The notes under the pieces: generated by a model
Databases searched by the model: none
Told to the model about the DNA's origin: nothing
What the model saw: only the letters and a program-made list of their open reading frames with translations
Translations under genes and position numbers: made by a program
Assembly: GCF_000337375.1 (NCBI RefSeq)
Contig: NZ_AOJG01000012.1
Coordinates: 114,867-178,866 of the forward strand
From: Halorubrum lipolyticum DSM 21995
GTDB lineage: Archaea > Halobacteriota > Halobacteria > Halobacteriales > Haloferacaceae
DNA length: 64,000 bases
Direction of reading: 5' to 3'
In this document: positions 1-9,248 of the stretch, piece by piece
Layout: every line of letters starts with the position of its first letter
How positions within the stretch are numbered: position 1 is the first letter of the stretch

Positions 1-99
1 GCGGGCCCCGGCGGTGCAGGCGGTGCGGGGGCCGACGGCGACGACGGGGAGTACGTCGACGCCGACTTCGAGGACGTGGACGAGGACGACGAGGAGTAG
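1..99 (+). CDS. dnaK: DnaK (Hsp70) C-terminal end, partial
   Basis: The window opens inside a reading frame that ends with a stop at 97-99. The 32 visible residues are a Gly/Ala-rich stretch followed by an acidic tail ending in DEDDEE. This is the usual disordered C-terminus of haloarchaeal DnaK, the ATP-dependent Hsp70 chaperone. The immediately downstream dnaJ, 81 bases away on the same strand, supports the call. None of the nucleotide-binding or substrate-binding domain is inside the window, so the identification rests on the tail and the neighbour. Confidence 0.8.
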   Translation, partial: AGPGGAGGAGADGDDGEYVDADFEDVDEDDEE

Positions 100-180
100 T
101 CGCTCGCCCCCCGCCTTCGGACGCGCCGCGTAACGCGACCCAGACACGAACGACCCAACAACGAACAACGAACGTAACGC

Positions 181-1344
181 ATGAGCGAGAACTTCTACGA
201 CGTCCTCGGGGTATCGCGGGACGCCAGCGAGGAAGAGATCAAGAAGGCGTACCGCAAGCAGGCCGCCGAACACCACCCCGACGTCAGCGACGACGACGAC
301 GCCGAGGAGCGGTTCAAGAAGATCCAGAAGGCCAAGGAGGTGCTCACCGACGAGCAGAAGCGCCAGCAGTACGACCAGCTGGGACACGACCGCTTCACCG
401 AGGCCGACAAGCGCGGCGCGACGGGCGGCGGCGGTCCCGGCGGTGCGGGCGGCCCCTTCGGCGGCGCCGGAGGTGCCGGCGGCGCCGGCGGCTTCGAGGA
501 CATCTTCAACCAGTTCTTCGGCGGCGGTCGCGGCGGTGGTGGCAGTGGCGGCGGCAACCGACCGCGTCAGGGACAGGACCTCCGGACCGGACTCGCGATC
601 GACCTGGAGGAGGCGTTCGAGGGCGCGACCAAGGAGGTCACGCTCACGCGACCGACGACGTGTGACACCTGCGACGGCGCGGGCCACCCGCCCGACGCCG
701 ACGTGGAGACCTGCCCGCAGTGTAACGGTCGCGGGCAGGTCCAGCAGGTGCAGCAGACGCCTCTCGGTCGGGTTCAGCAGACCTCGACGTGTCCCCGCTG
801 CGAGGGCGAGGGAGAGCTGTACAGCGAGGACTGCGCCGACTGCGGCGGCGACGGCGTCGTCCGCGAGGAGGCGACGCTCTCGGTCGAGATTCCGGCGGGG
901 ATCCGCTCCGGACAGAGCCTCCGGATGGAGCGCGAGGGCGCGCCCGGCGAGAACGGCGGCCCCAACGGCGACCTGCTGATCGAGGTCGACGTGGAGGTCG
1001 GCGACCGGTTCGAGCGCGACGGCGACGACCTCCGGGTGAGCGAGGCCGTCTCCTTCCCGCAGGCCGTCTTCGGCGACACCATCGAGGTCGAGACGGTCGA
1101 CGGCAGCGTCGAGATGGACGTGCCCGCCGGCACCCAGAGCGGGGAGACGTTCCGGCTCAAGGGGAAGGGGATGCCCCGTCTCCGTCGGCGCGGGCGCGGC
1201 GACCTCTACGTGCAGGTCGGCGTCGTGATACCCGACTCGCTCAACGAGGAGCAGCGCGAGGCGCTGGAGGCGTTCGCGGAGGCCGGCGGCGAAGACATCG
1301 ACGTCGGCGGCGGCTTCTTCGAGAAGCTGAAGAGTTCCTTTTAA
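181..1344 (+). CDS. dnaJ: Chaperone protein DnaJ (Hsp40)
   Basis: Co-chaperone that delivers unfolded proteins to DnaK and stimulates its ATPase. At 387 residues it is a full-length type I DnaJ. The J-domain spans about residues 4-70 with the HPD tripeptide at 32-34. A Gly-rich (G/F-like) linker runs from about 77 to 128. The zinc domain has four CxxCxGxG motifs between residues 161 and about 226, and the two beta-barrel substrate-binding domains follow, ending in a typical EKLKSSF tail. It lies 81 bases after dnaK, as in most haloarchaea, so the pair is probably co-transcribed. No frameshift or unusual feature is seen. Confidence 0.97.
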   Translation: MSENFYDVLGVSRDASEEEIKKAYRKQAAEHHPDVSDDDDAEERFKKIQKAKEVLTDEQKRQQYDQLGHDRFTEADKRGATGGGGPGGAGGPFGGAGGAGGAGGFEDIFNQFFGGGRGGGGSGGGNRPRQGQDLRTGLAIDLEEAFEGATKEVTLTRPTTCDTCDGAGHPPDADVETCPQCNGRGQVQQVQQTPLGRVQQTSTCPRCEGEGELYSEDCADCGGDGVVREEATLSVEIPAGIRSGQSLRMEREGAPGENGGPNGDLLIEVDVEVGDRFERDGDDLRVSEAVSFPQAVFGDTIEVETVDGSVEMDVPAGTQSGETFRLKGKGMPRLRRRGRGDLYVQVGVVIPDSLNEEQREALEAFAEAGGEDIDVGGGFFEKLKSSF

Positions 1345-1420
1345 ATCCCTTCGGCGGTCCGTTGCCGACTCGCCTTCGCCGACCCCTACCTTTTCCGCGG
1401 TCCGGCCCGTTCCCCCGGGT

Positions 1421-1741
1421 ATGGGCTACGACGCGACCGCCTACGACGACGTGGAACCGCGCGCCCCCGGCATGTACTTCCTCCGCGACGCGCTCGACTG
1501 CGAGGAGCTCGGAGTCACGGTCGTCGAGGCCGACGACGGCTGGGAGGGGATGGAACACGACCACGCCGACGCCGATCACGAGGAGGTGTACGTGCTGCTC
1601 CACGGCGAGGCGACGCTCACCGTCGACGGCGAGCCCGTCGCGCTCGGTCCCGGCGACGCGGTGCGGGTCGACGCCGACTCCACGCGCGACCTGGCCGTTA
1701 CCGCCGACGGCTCGAAGATGGTCATCGCCGGCGCGCCCTGA
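1421..1741 (+). CDS. Cupin-domain protein
   Basis: A 106-residue single-domain cupin. The beta-barrel motif is visible as EHDHADADHEEVYVLLHGE (histidines and glutamates that usually bind a metal), followed by the second half GPGDAVRVDADSTRDLAV. Small cupins of this type range from metal-dependent enzymes to sensors, so the substrate cannot be named. The start ATG is supported by a TATA-like CTACCTTTTCCG centred about 28 bases upstream, predicting a leaderless transcript. It stands alone between dnaJ and the AMP-binding-like gene. Confidence 0.8.
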   Translation: MGYDATAYDDVEPRAPGMYFLRDALDCEELGVTVVEADDGWEGMEHDHADADHEEVYVLLHGEATLTVDGEPVALGPGDAVRVDADSTRDLAVTADGSKMVIAGAP

Positions 1742-1843
1742 GCGCTCTCCGGCCGACTCTCCGCGTCCGACTCCCGAGGCCCGGCTCGCGACCCGCGGGA
1801 ACGCCTCCGCGTTTTTAAGTCTCGCCCGCCCCGAGCCCCGCGT

Positions 1844-2599
1844 ATGGACGTCGTCGGCGACTTGCTCGCTCGGGACCGGCGGAGCCGCGACACCGCGCTC
1901 GTCACGGCCGACGGCCGCGAGCGCACGTATCGCGACCTGATCACCAACGCGTACAAGGCCGCCAACGTGTTGCGCTACCTCGGCGCGCGCGAGGGGTCGA
2001 CCGTCGCCGTCGACCCGACGCCGGGGTTCCACACGACGCTCGCCTTTTTGGGCGCCGCGGGGCTGGGCGCCCCGGTCCGATTCGATCCGACGGCGGGGAT
2101 CGAACGCGGCGACCGCGTGGTCCTCGTCGCCGTCGCGGACGAGCCGGCGACGGAACCGGCGCCCGGCACGAACCTCGCCGCCTTCGGCGGCCCGCCGACC
2201 CGCCCGGAGACGACCCACTGGGAACAGGAGCTGTGGAGCGAGAACCCGGGGACGCCGCCGAGCGCGGTCGGCCCCGACGACCCGGTCGTCCGCGACGGGG
2301 CCGGCGACGGCGAAACCACCCACCGAACCCTCCTCGCGGCGGCCGCCGCGACCGTCGAGCGACACGGGATCGACGCCGAGACCCGGGTCGTCCTCCGGAG
2401 CGACCTCTCGGACCCGCGCGCGCTCGCCGCCGGCGTGGTCGCGCCGCTCTCGGTCGGCGGAGCGGTCGTGCTGACCGACGGCGGCTCCGGTCGTGAAAAC
2501 GGCGAGCCGCGCGGCGATCTGGCGGTGGTCGTCGGCGACGCGGAGACCGAACCGCCGGAGCCGGAGCGAGCGACGCTGCCGGCGCTCGGCGGGACGTGA
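1844..2599 (+). CDS. Truncated AMP-binding (acyl-CoA synthetase-like) protein
   Basis: A 251-residue protein whose first ~100 residues look like the start of an acyl/aryl-CoA synthetase: an opening helix, then RTYRDLITNAYKAANVLRYLG, then a segment like the family's hydrophobic TLAFLGAAGLGAPVR. The family's adenylate-forming signatures (a Ser/Thr/Gly-rich loop ending in PK and the downstream YGxTE and GRxD/K motifs) are not visible, and the protein is less than half the usual ~550 residues. The start is supported by GTTTTTAAG centred about 29 bases upstream. Sequence quality and codon use look like a functional gene, so it may be a small non-catalytic relative rather than decayed DNA. No function is assigned. 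Confidence 0.65.
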   Translation: MDVVGDLLARDRRSRDTALVTADGRERTYRDLITNAYKAANVLRYLGAREGSTVAVDPTPGFHTTLAFLGAAGLGAPVRFDPTAGIERGDRVVLVAVADEPATEPAPGTNLAAFGGPPTRPETTHWEQELWSENPGTPPSAVGPDDPVVRDGAGDGETTHRTLLAAAAATVERHGIDAETRVVLRSDLSDPRALAAGVVAPLSVGGAVVLTDGGSGRENGEPRGDLAVVVGDAETEPPEPERATLPALGGT

Positions 2600-2611
2600 C
2601 CCCCGAGGGCG

Positions 2612-3949
2612 TCAGTCGTCCGCCGGGTTCGGCGCGGCCGCCTGCTCCCGCTGGTGTCGCAGACACGACGACTCGTGGCCCTCGGAGTGGACGGTCCGCT
2701 CCGGGACCGTCTCGGCGCACGGCGTCGTGAATCGGTCTGAGAGAAGCTCCGCCGCCTCTTCGTCGTCGCCGGCGAGGAGCCGGTCGATCGCGTCCTGAAG
2801 CGTGTCTTCGATCTCGGGGTCGCCGATCCGCTCGCCGATGTCGAACTCCGTTCGGAGCTGTGCGCCGACCTCGCCGTCGCTCGCCGGTCCGCCGTCGACG
2901 GCGACGTTCTCTCGGATGCTCTCGACGTCGACCCGGCCGGCGGCGACGCGGTCGCGGAAGTTCAGTATCCCGCGCCAGTCGGACTGGTCGACGTCGATCC
3001 CGTCCGGCTGGATGACGCGGTGACACCGCGTGTGGAACCGGCACCCGCTCGGCGGATTCGTCGGGCTCGGCACCGTCCCGGCGAGCTCGATCCCGCCGAC
3101 CGTCGACCGCGGGTCCGGCGTCGGGATCGACGACAGCAGCGCCTCGGTGTAGGGGTGTTGCGGGTCGGCGAACACCTCGTCGGTCGGTCCGACCTCGACG
3201 ATCTCGCCGAGGTACATCACCGCGACGCGGTCGCAGATCCGACGGATCACCGACATGTCGTGGCTGATGAACAGCAGCGAGAGGTCGAACTCCGTCTGGA
3301 GGTCGTCGATGAGCGAGAGGATCTCCGCCTGGATCGACACGTCGAGCGCCGAGACGGGCTCGTCCGCGATGATCAGGTCCGGGTTCAACACGAGCGCCCG
3401 GGCCAGCGCGATCCGCTGTTTCTGACCGCCGGAGAACTCGTGGGGGTATCGGTCGTAATCCGTCGCCGAGAGCCCGACGCGTTCGAGCAGATCCTCGACG
3501 ATCGCGCGCCGCCGGTGGCGGTCCGACATCCCGTGGACCTCCAGCATCTCCGCGACCGCGCCGCCGACGGTCATCCGCGGGTCGAAGCTCGACGCCGGGT
3601 CCTGGAAGATCATCTGGGCCCCGCGCCGGAAGCGCTTGAGCTCCGCGTCGGAGAACCGGGTCACGTCGTTCGGGTGCGTGCCGTCCGGGTTGCGGGTCGC
3701 GCCGCCCCGGCCGTTCCCGTTGAACACGACCTCGCCGGCGGTCGGCTCCTCCAGGCGGATGACCGAGCTCGCGGCCGTCGACTTCCCGCAGCCGGACTCG
3801 CCGACCAGCCCCAGCGTCTCACCGGGCGCGATGTCGAAGCCGATCCCGTCGACCGCCTTCGCGGCGCCGACCTGTCGATTGAAGATCCCCTTCCGGATCG
3901 GGTAGTGCTTCTTCAGGTCCCGCACCGAGAGGATCGGCTCGTCAGTCAT
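2612..3949 (-). CDS. dppF: Dipeptide/oligopeptide ABC transporter ATP-binding protein (DppF/OppF type)
   Basis: The second ATPase of the peptide importer encoded by the next four genes. It has Walker A GESGCGKST near residue 55, the signature [15 protein letters not shown], Walker B LIIADEPVSALD and the switch histidine in LLFISHDMSVIRR. The usual C-terminal oligopeptide-transporter domain starts as CRFHTRCH but is interrupted by an acidic insert of roughly 100 residues. The expected closing Cys/His region (PCAETVPE and SSCLRH) comes only at the very end, making the protein 445 residues instead of ~330. The start overlaps the end of dppD by 8 bases, so the two are translationally coupled. Confidence 0.93.
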   Translation of the reverse strand: MTDEPILSVRDLKKHYPIRKGIFNRQVGAAKAVDGIGFDIAPGETLGLVGESGCGKSTAASSVIRLEEPTAGEVVFNGNGRGGATRNPDGTHPNDVTRFSDAELKRFRRGAQMIFQDPASSFDPRMTVGGAVAEMLEVHGMSDRHRRRAIVEDLLERVGLSATDYDRYPHEFSGGQKQRIALARALVLNPDLIIADEPVSALDVSIQAEILSLIDDLQTEFDLSLLFISHDMSVIRRICDRVAVMYLGEIVEVGPTDEVFADPQHPYTEALLSSIPTPDPRSTVGGIELAGTVPSPTNPPSGCRFHTRCHRVIQPDGIDVDQSDWRGILNFRDRVAAGRVDVESIRENVAVDGGPASDGEVGAQLRTEFDIGERIGDPEIEDTLQDAIDRLLAGDDEEAAELLSDRFTTPCAETVPERTVHSEGHESSCLRHQREQAAAPNPADD

Positions 3950-4982
3950 CCGCCGAACTCACCTCGTTCGAGCCCGACTCGACGCCGGGGGCGTTCTCGC
4001 GGAGCAGGGACGGGTCGCGGCCGTCCCGGTAGTGGATACAGGAGACCCGCTGCCCGGGGCTCACTTCCAGCTCCTCGGGCTGTTCGCCGGTCCGGCACGC
4101 CTGCTCCGCGTACGAGCAGCGCGGCGCGAACCGACAGCCGTCCGGCGGGTCGCGCGGGTTCGGCAGCGTGCCGGGAATCCCGCCCTCGTTCCCGCCGATC
4201 TCCGGGACGCAATTCAGCAGCTGCTGGGTGTACGGGTGCGCCGGATGCTCGAAGATGTCGAGCACGCCGCCGCGCTCCATCACCTTCCCGGCGTACATCA
4301 CCACGATCCGGTCGGCGATCTGCGCGACCACCCCGAGGTCGTGGGTCACGAAGAGGACCCCCATGTCGAACTCGTCTTGGAGCTCGTCGAGCAGCTTCAG
4401 GATCTGCGCCTGCACCGTCACGTCGAGCGCGGTCGTCGGCTCGTCGGCGATCAGCAGGTCGGGGTCGCCCACGAGCGCCATCGCGATCATCACGCGCTGT
4501 TTCTGGCCGCCGGAGAACTCGTGGGGGTAGTCGTCGAAGCGCGCGCTCGCGTTGGCGATGCCGACCCGGTCGAGCAGGTCGACGGCCCGCGCCCGCGCCT
4601 CCTCGTCCGGAACGTCCTCGTGGATCTGGAGCGCCTCGGCGATCTGCCACCCCACGGTGTAACAGTGGTTCATCGCCTCCTGCGGGTTCTGGAAGATGTG
4701 CGCGATCCCGTTTCCGCGGATCCGCCGGAGCTCCTCGTCGGACATCGACATCAGGTCGCTGCCCTTGAACCGGACCGTCCCCTCGACGCGGCCAGGCGGC
4801 TCCTTGACGATCCGCGTGATCGACTCGGTCGCGACCGTCTTTCCGGAGCCAGACTCGCCGACGATACACACCGTCTCGCCCTCGTCGACGGTGAAGCCGA
4901 CGCCGTCGACGGCGGTGAGGTCTCCGTTGTCGGTGCTGAACGTCGTCGTGAGGTCTTCGACCTCGAGCAGTGGAGTGGACAT
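3942..4982 (-). CDS. dppD: Dipeptide/oligopeptide ABC transporter ATP-binding protein (DppD/OppD type)
   Basis: First ATPase of the peptide importer, 346 residues, normal length. Visible motifs are Walker [10 protein letters not shown], the signature [16 protein letters not shown], Walker [13 protein letters not shown] and the switch region [11 protein letters not shown]. The C-terminal oligopeptide-transporter domain has its usual cysteines ([15 protein letters not shown] and SCIHY). Unlike its partner it carries no large insertion. Its ATG overlaps the stop of dppC by one base (TAATG arrangement). With DppF it should form the heterodimeric motor at the cytoplasmic face of the membrane. Confidence 0.95.
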   Translation of the reverse strand: MSTPLLEVEDLTTTFSTDNGDLTAVDGVGFTVDEGETVCIVGESGSGKTVATESITRIVKEPPGRVEGTVRFKGSDLMSMSDEELRRIRGNGIAHIFQNPQEAMNHCYTVGWQIAEALQIHEDVPDEEARARAVDLLDRVGIANASARFDDYPHEFSGGQKQRVMIAMALVGDPDLLIADEPTTALDVTVQAQILKLLDELQDEFDMGVLFVTHDLGVVAQIADRIVVMYAGKVMERGGVLDIFEHPAHPYTQQLLNCVPEIGGNEGGIPGTLPNPRDPPDGCRFAPRCSYAEQACRTGEQPEELEVSPGQRVSCIHYRDGRDPSLLRENAPGVESGSNEVSSADD

Positions 4983-6166
4983 TATGCGTTCTCCGCCTCC
5001 GCTTCGGGGTTCAAGGCGTCCAGCAGCGCGTCACCGAGGAAGTTGAACGCCAAGATGGTCAAGAACAGCACCATACCGGGCGCCAGAACGATCCACGGCG
5101 CGAACGAGAGGTCGCTCCGACCGGCCGAGATGAGCTGTCCCCACGAGGGGATCGTGGAGTCGCCGAGCCCGAGGAACGCGAGCTGCGCCTCGGCGAGCAG
5201 GAACCCCGGAATGAGCAGCGTGAGCTGCGTGATGATGCTGCTGGCCGCGTTCGGCACGACGTGGCGCCGCACGACGCGGTAGGTGCTGGCGCCGCTGATC
5301 CGGTTCGCCTTGATGAACTCCTCTTCGGAGATCGACAGCGACTTGCTGCGGACGTACCGGGCGGTGCCGCCCCACGCGAACGCCGCGAAGACGAGGATGA
5401 ACATCCCGAGCCCGGCACCGTATATATAGAGGATGAGCAGGAACATCAGCAGCGTCGGGAACGAGAGCACGATGTCGACGAACCGCATCATCAGCTCGTC
5501 GACCCAGCCGCCGGCGTACGCGCTGACCGTTCCGAAGGTGATGCCGACCGTCGCCACGATGGTCGTCGTGATGAAGCCGATCTGCATGCTGATCGTCATC
5601 CCGTGAACGATCCCCGCGAACACGTCTTTCCCGCCGGCCGTCGTGCCGAGGGGGTGTTGCCACGTCCCCTGACACTGGCCGCCGACGATGTCGCCGACGC
5701 ACGTCGAGACGTACGACTGCTCGACCGAGAGGAAGACGGGCGGCTGGTAGCCGGTGAGGATGCTCTGTTCGGGCGCGCTGATGAAGAACGGGCCGAATAT
5801 CCCGCCGACGAACACGACCGCGAGCCAGCCGAGGCTCACGACCGCCGGCCGGTTGCGTTTGAACTCCCGCCAGTAGTACTTCGTCCGCCGCGGGTTCTGG
5901 AACAGCGGGAGGACGATGTAGAACGCGAACAGCAGCAGGGTGAAAATGAACAGGTAATCGACGGTCCCCACGTCCCACGCCGGACCGACGGGTTCGAGGG
6001 TCGGCGTCCGCTCGTCGAGGATCTGCCAGTCGTACAGCGCGACTATCAGGAGCGGGAGCGCGGTGGCGAGCATGCCGATGCTGTTGATCGACAGGTCGAA
6101 CCACCGCGACCGCGATATCTCCGCCCAGTCGACCTGGTCGAATCGTTCCGGTTTCTGTGTTGCCAT
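4982..6166 (-). CDS. dppC: Peptide ABC transporter permease (DppC type)
   Basis: Integral membrane subunit of the peptide importer. It is 394 residues, longer than bacterial DppC (~300) because of an N-terminal extension with two hydrophobic helices (about residues 32-50 and 90-110) and an external loop with three cysteines after the next helix. The transmembrane-domain signature is the EEFIKANRISGASTYRVVRR region, the cytoplasmic coupling helix that contacts the ATPases. It ends in hydrophobic helices and a short acidic tail. The spacing to dppB is 15 bases. Confidence 0.93.
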   Translation of the reverse strand: MATQKPERFDQVDWAEISRSRWFDLSINSIGMLATALPLLIVALYDWQILDERTPTLEPVGPAWDVGTVDYLFIFTLLLFAFYIVLPLFQNPRRTKYYWREFKRNRPAVVSLGWLAVVFVGGIFGPFFISAPEQSILTGYQPPVFLSVEQSYVSTCVGDIVGGQCQGTWQHPLGTTAGGKDVFAGIVHGMTISMQIGFITTTIVATVGITFGTVSAYAGGWVDELMMRFVDIVLSFPTLLMFLLILYIYGAGLGMFILVFAAFAWGGTARYVRSKSLSISEEEFIKANRISGASTYRVVRRHVVPNAASSIITQLTLLIPGFLLAEAQLAFLGLGDSTIPSWGQLISAGRSDLSFAPWIVLAPGMVLFLTILAFNFLGDALLDALNPEAEAENA

Positions 6167-6181
6167 GTCTGTGTCCTCGAG

Positions 6182-7156
6182 TTATCTGTCGTCGTAGCTG
6201 ATCCGCGGATCGAGCACCGTGAACACGAGGTCCTCCAGGAGGTTCCCGATGACGGCGATGAACGTGAACGCCAGCGTCGAGCCCAACAGGAGGTTCGTGT
6301 CCTGTGCGATCAGCGCGTTGTACGTCACCCGGCCGATCCCGGGGATGCCGAACACGACCTCCACGAGCAGCGACGACCCGAGGAACAGCGCCAGCAGCTG
6401 TCCGACGAGGGTCGTCGACAGCGGGACGAGCGTCGGCCGCATCACGTGGTACGCGTACGCGCGGATCGGCGAGACCCCCTTGGCCTTCGCCGTCTTCATG
6501 AACTCGGCGTTCTGGAACTCCGCCGATTCGTTGCGCGACACGCGCATGATCCCGCCGATCGATCCGGTGACCAAGACGAACACCGGAATCGACAGCTGCA
6601 CGGCGTTCTGTGCGCTGAACACCGCCACGTCGGTGTTGTACACGACCGGAATGACCTCCAGCCAGACGCCGAAGATCAGGAGCAGGATGATCCCGAAGAA
6701 GAAGTTCGGGATGGCGTATCCGAAGAACGCGAACCCGGTCGCGGCGTGGTCCTTCCAAGAGTACATGTTCGCCGCGGAGTAGACGCCGACCAGGGGGCCG
6801 ATCAGGACCGTCAGGACCGTCCACGGCACGGAGTACTGCGCGGTGTAGTAGAGTCCCTGTCCGAGCGCTTCCGTCACCGGCTGGCTCCGGCTCCGGGACC
6901 AGCCCCAGTCGAACGTGTAGACGCTCTCGATGAAGTCCATGTACCGGACGTACAGCGGTTGATCGAGCCCGCGAAGCTCGCGCGCGCGTTCCGCGGCCTC
7001 GGCGGGGTCACCCCCCTGTAGCGCGGCCTGCGTCGCCGCCTCTTGGACCGACGGGTTGGGCGCGGCGGAGACGAGCAGGAACGTGATCGTCGTGATGATG
7101 AGCGATACCACTCCGGCCCAGAGGACGCGAGCGGTAACGTATCTTCCAAATCCCAT
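6182..7156 (-). CDS. dppB: Peptide ABC transporter permease (DppB type)
   Basis: Second membrane subunit of the peptide importer, 324 residues, normal size. I start it at the ATG at 7156 (MGFGRYVTARVLW), which gives the canonical N-terminal helix of DppB. An upstream in-frame ATG would add 68 residues of low-complexity, non-homologous sequence overlapping the binding-protein gene. The family loop before the first extracellular region (RELRGLDQPLYVRYMDF) and the coupling-helix region (EFMKTAKAKGVSPIRAYAYH) are visible. It lies 38 bases after the solute-binding protein gene. Confidence 0.93.
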   Translation of the reverse strand: MGFGRYVTARVLWAGVVSLIITTITFLLVSAAPNPSVQEAATQAALQGGDPAEAAERARELRGLDQPLYVRYMDFIESVYTFDWGWSRSRSQPVTEALGQGLYYTAQYSVPWTVLTVLIGPLVGVYSAANMYSWKDHAATGFAFFGYAIPNFFFGIILLLIFGVWLEVIPVVYNTDVAVFSAQNAVQLSIPVFVLVTGSIGGIMRVSRNESAEFQNAEFMKTAKAKGVSPIRAYAYHVMRPTLVPLSTTLVGQLLALFLGSSLLVEVVFGIPGIGRVTYNALIAQDTNLLLGSTLAFTFIAVIGNLLEDLVFTVLDPRISYDDR

Positions 7157-7194
7157 GTGGTGTGTGTGATAATGTGAACGCGGCGACGAGAGCG

Positions 7195-9135
7195 CTACTC
7201 GTCGCCCGGGTAGAACTCGGACCAGCGGGGCTGCCAGGTGAAGTGCGGCTCCGCGAGCCCGCGGTAGACGCCCTCGATGAGCTGGTCTTTGCTGATCGCC
7301 GACGCCAGCGCCTGCCGGAACGGGACGTGCTGGAACAGGTTCCCCGGACCGGCGTTCCACCCGTTTTCGCGCTGGTTCACGGAGATGATCGTGTTGTAGG
7401 GGGTGGGCACCTGCCGCACCGTCACGTTCTCGTCCTCGTCGTACGACTCGTACTGCTCCGGCGGGATCGCCGCGGAGTCGGCCTCTCCCGTCTCCAAGGC
7501 GCCGAGCCGAGACGCCTGCTCCTCGACGACGCTAATCGAGGCCTCCTCGAACAGCGGCCCCTCGGAGAACAGGTCCGGCCCCTCGTCGATGTCGCGGAGG
7601 TAGTACTCGTCGTTACGGGTGTACTCCGTCCCGGAGCCGCGGTTCCACTCGTCGAGGGTGAAGGCACCGAGGTTGCCGGTGAACTGGAGCTCCAGCAGCT
7701 CCTCGTCCTGTTCGAGCCCGTCGACGTCCTCCTCCTCGACGTAGGGCTCGACCAGGTCGCGCGGGATCGGGTACAGGAGCGGGTCGTACGTCTGGGGCCA
7801 CAGCAGGTTCGGCGTCTCCAGCGTGGCCTCGAACTCGAACTCGCCGGTCTGTTCGACCTCGACGCCGTCCCAGCTGCTGGACGCCGCCGTGTTCGCCCAG
7901 TCGCTCTGGTGGAGCTCCTGAATCAGGTAGACGAAGTCCTCCGCCGTGACCTGCCCGTACGGCTCGCTGAACTGGAGGTTCTCGCGGACCTCGAAGGTCC
8001 ACACCTCGCCGTCCTCGGTGGACATGTCGTACAACAGCGGGAAGTACTCCTGGTTCTCGTCGAACGTGTACCCCTGGTCGAGCGCGCGAGCGATCGCGTC
8101 CCCGGCGCCGTTTTCGGTGTTGTACAGCGGGTTCAGCGTCGTGAACCCGGCCGAGGTGACGGTGTCGTACGAGCCTGAGACGGAGGGGTCCTCGAAGTGC
8201 CACGCCGGCAGGTCCCAGCCGTTCGAGAAGTTCTCGATCGGCCCGTTCAGGTCGGGGTTGTAGCCGACCAGATCGTCGCTGAACAGCAGCGTGATGTACG
8301 GCTGCTCGCGGGCGAGGTTCTCGAAGATCTCCACGAACGCCTGCTGGAGCTCCTCTCGGGTCGTCGCCTCCCGGGCGTCTTCGAACAACGCCTGCACGTC
8401 GAACTGCGGGTAGTAGCCGACCGGGTTGTAGAAGGTGTTCGCGCCGTCGAAGAACACCTCGTTCGTGAGCGGGTTGAGCGGGTAGGTGTTCAGCCCGAAC
8501 ACGATCGACATGTCCCACGGCTCGTTGCTGGTGACGGAACGCGGACCGGGGTTCTGCGGCGTCGGGCTCGCCCACTCGAGCTCCTCGCCGTTGACGGTGT
8601 CGGTGCCGCCCTGCGCCTCGGCGGTCCAGTACTCGTTGTTGAACCGGGTGCCGTCGATCGCCTCGACGACGACGTTGATGCCGAGGTTCTGGCCGAGCTC
8701 CTGTGCGATGAACTCCGCGGTGAGCTGTGAGGTCTCCTGTCCGGCGCTGTGGTAGATGTTGATCTCCACCTGGTCGCCGTCCGGGTTCACCATGGTGTCG
8801 CCGTCGAAGCCGTACTCGTACTCCGACTGCTCGAACGCGTCGCGAGCGAGGGTTCGGGCGACCTCCTGACCGTAGAGGTCGCCGACGCCGAACTGCGGGA
8901 AGTCGCCGACGTCCACGGCGTTCCCGCCGTCACTCCCGTCCTCGCCGTCGCCGTCGTCCGTTCCGTTCCCGCCGTCGCTCCCGTCCTCGCCGTCGCTCCC
9001 GTCCCCGCCGTCGCCGCCCTGCTCGGAACAGCCGGCGAGTGTCGCGACGCCGGCGATACCGAGCGCGGAGAGCCATTGCCGCCGACCGATGTGGCGGCTG
9101 TCGTCGTCGGTTCTGTCTGTGTGTCGCCGTGACAT
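7195..9135 (-). CDS. Dipeptide/oligopeptide ABC transporter substrate-binding lipoprotein
   Basis: Extracellular family 5 solute-binding protein, 646 residues, the first gene of the importer operon. The start at 9135 puts a Tat signal (GRRQWLSALGIAG) and a lipobox (LAGC) at the N-terminus, so the mature protein should be membrane-anchored by a lipidated cysteine. This is followed by an acidic Gly/Asp/Ser repeat linker of about 35 residues, typical of haloarchaeal lipoproteins. A longer ATG at 9162 would add nine residues before the Tat motif and is less likely. The minus-strand sequence TTTTTTGTA centred about 27 bases upstream is a weak TATA candidate. Which peptide is bound cannot be read from the sequence. 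Confidence 0.92.
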   Translation of the reverse strand: MSRRHTDRTDDDSRHIGRRQWLSALGIAGVATLAGCSEQGGDGGDGSDGEDGSDGGNGTDDGDGEDGSDGGNAVDVGDFPQFGVGDLYGQEVARTLARDAFEQSEYEYGFDGDTMVNPDGDQVEINIYHSAGQETSQLTAEFIAQELGQNLGINVVVEAIDGTRFNNEYWTAEAQGGTDTVNGEELEWASPTPQNPGPRSVTSNEPWDMSIVFGLNTYPLNPLTNEVFFDGANTFYNPVGYYPQFDVQALFEDAREATTREELQQAFVEIFENLAREQPYITLLFSDDLVGYNPDLNGPIENFSNGWDLPAWHFEDPSVSGSYDTVTSAGFTTLNPLYNTENGAGDAIARALDQGYTFDENQEYFPLLYDMSTEDGEVWTFEVRENLQFSEPYGQVTAEDFVYLIQELHQSDWANTAASSSWDGVEVEQTGEFEFEATLETPNLLWPQTYDPLLYPIPRDLVEPYVEEEDVDGLEQDEELLELQFTGNLGAFTLDEWNRGSGTEYTRNDEYYLRDIDEGPDLFSEGPLFEEASISVVEEQASRLGALETGEADSAAIPPEQYESYDEDENVTVRQVPTPYNTIISVNQRENGWNAGPGNLFQHVPFRQALASAISKDQLIEGVYRGLAEPHFTWQPRWSEFYPGDE

Positions 9136-9248
9136 ACTACCACGAAACAAGTGGACATACAAAAAACTTCAGATAGTCGAACATACGTGGCGACATGAGC
9201 GATGGACGGATCCAAAAACCCCTAACCCGCCGGGGCGAACGAGGGCAT

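Noticed and set aside
4970..7021. Long plus-strand open frames antisense to the peptide transporter genes
   Set aside because: Shadows of dppC and dppB; no motifs, and both strands cannot be coding here given the clean transporter signatures on the minus strand.
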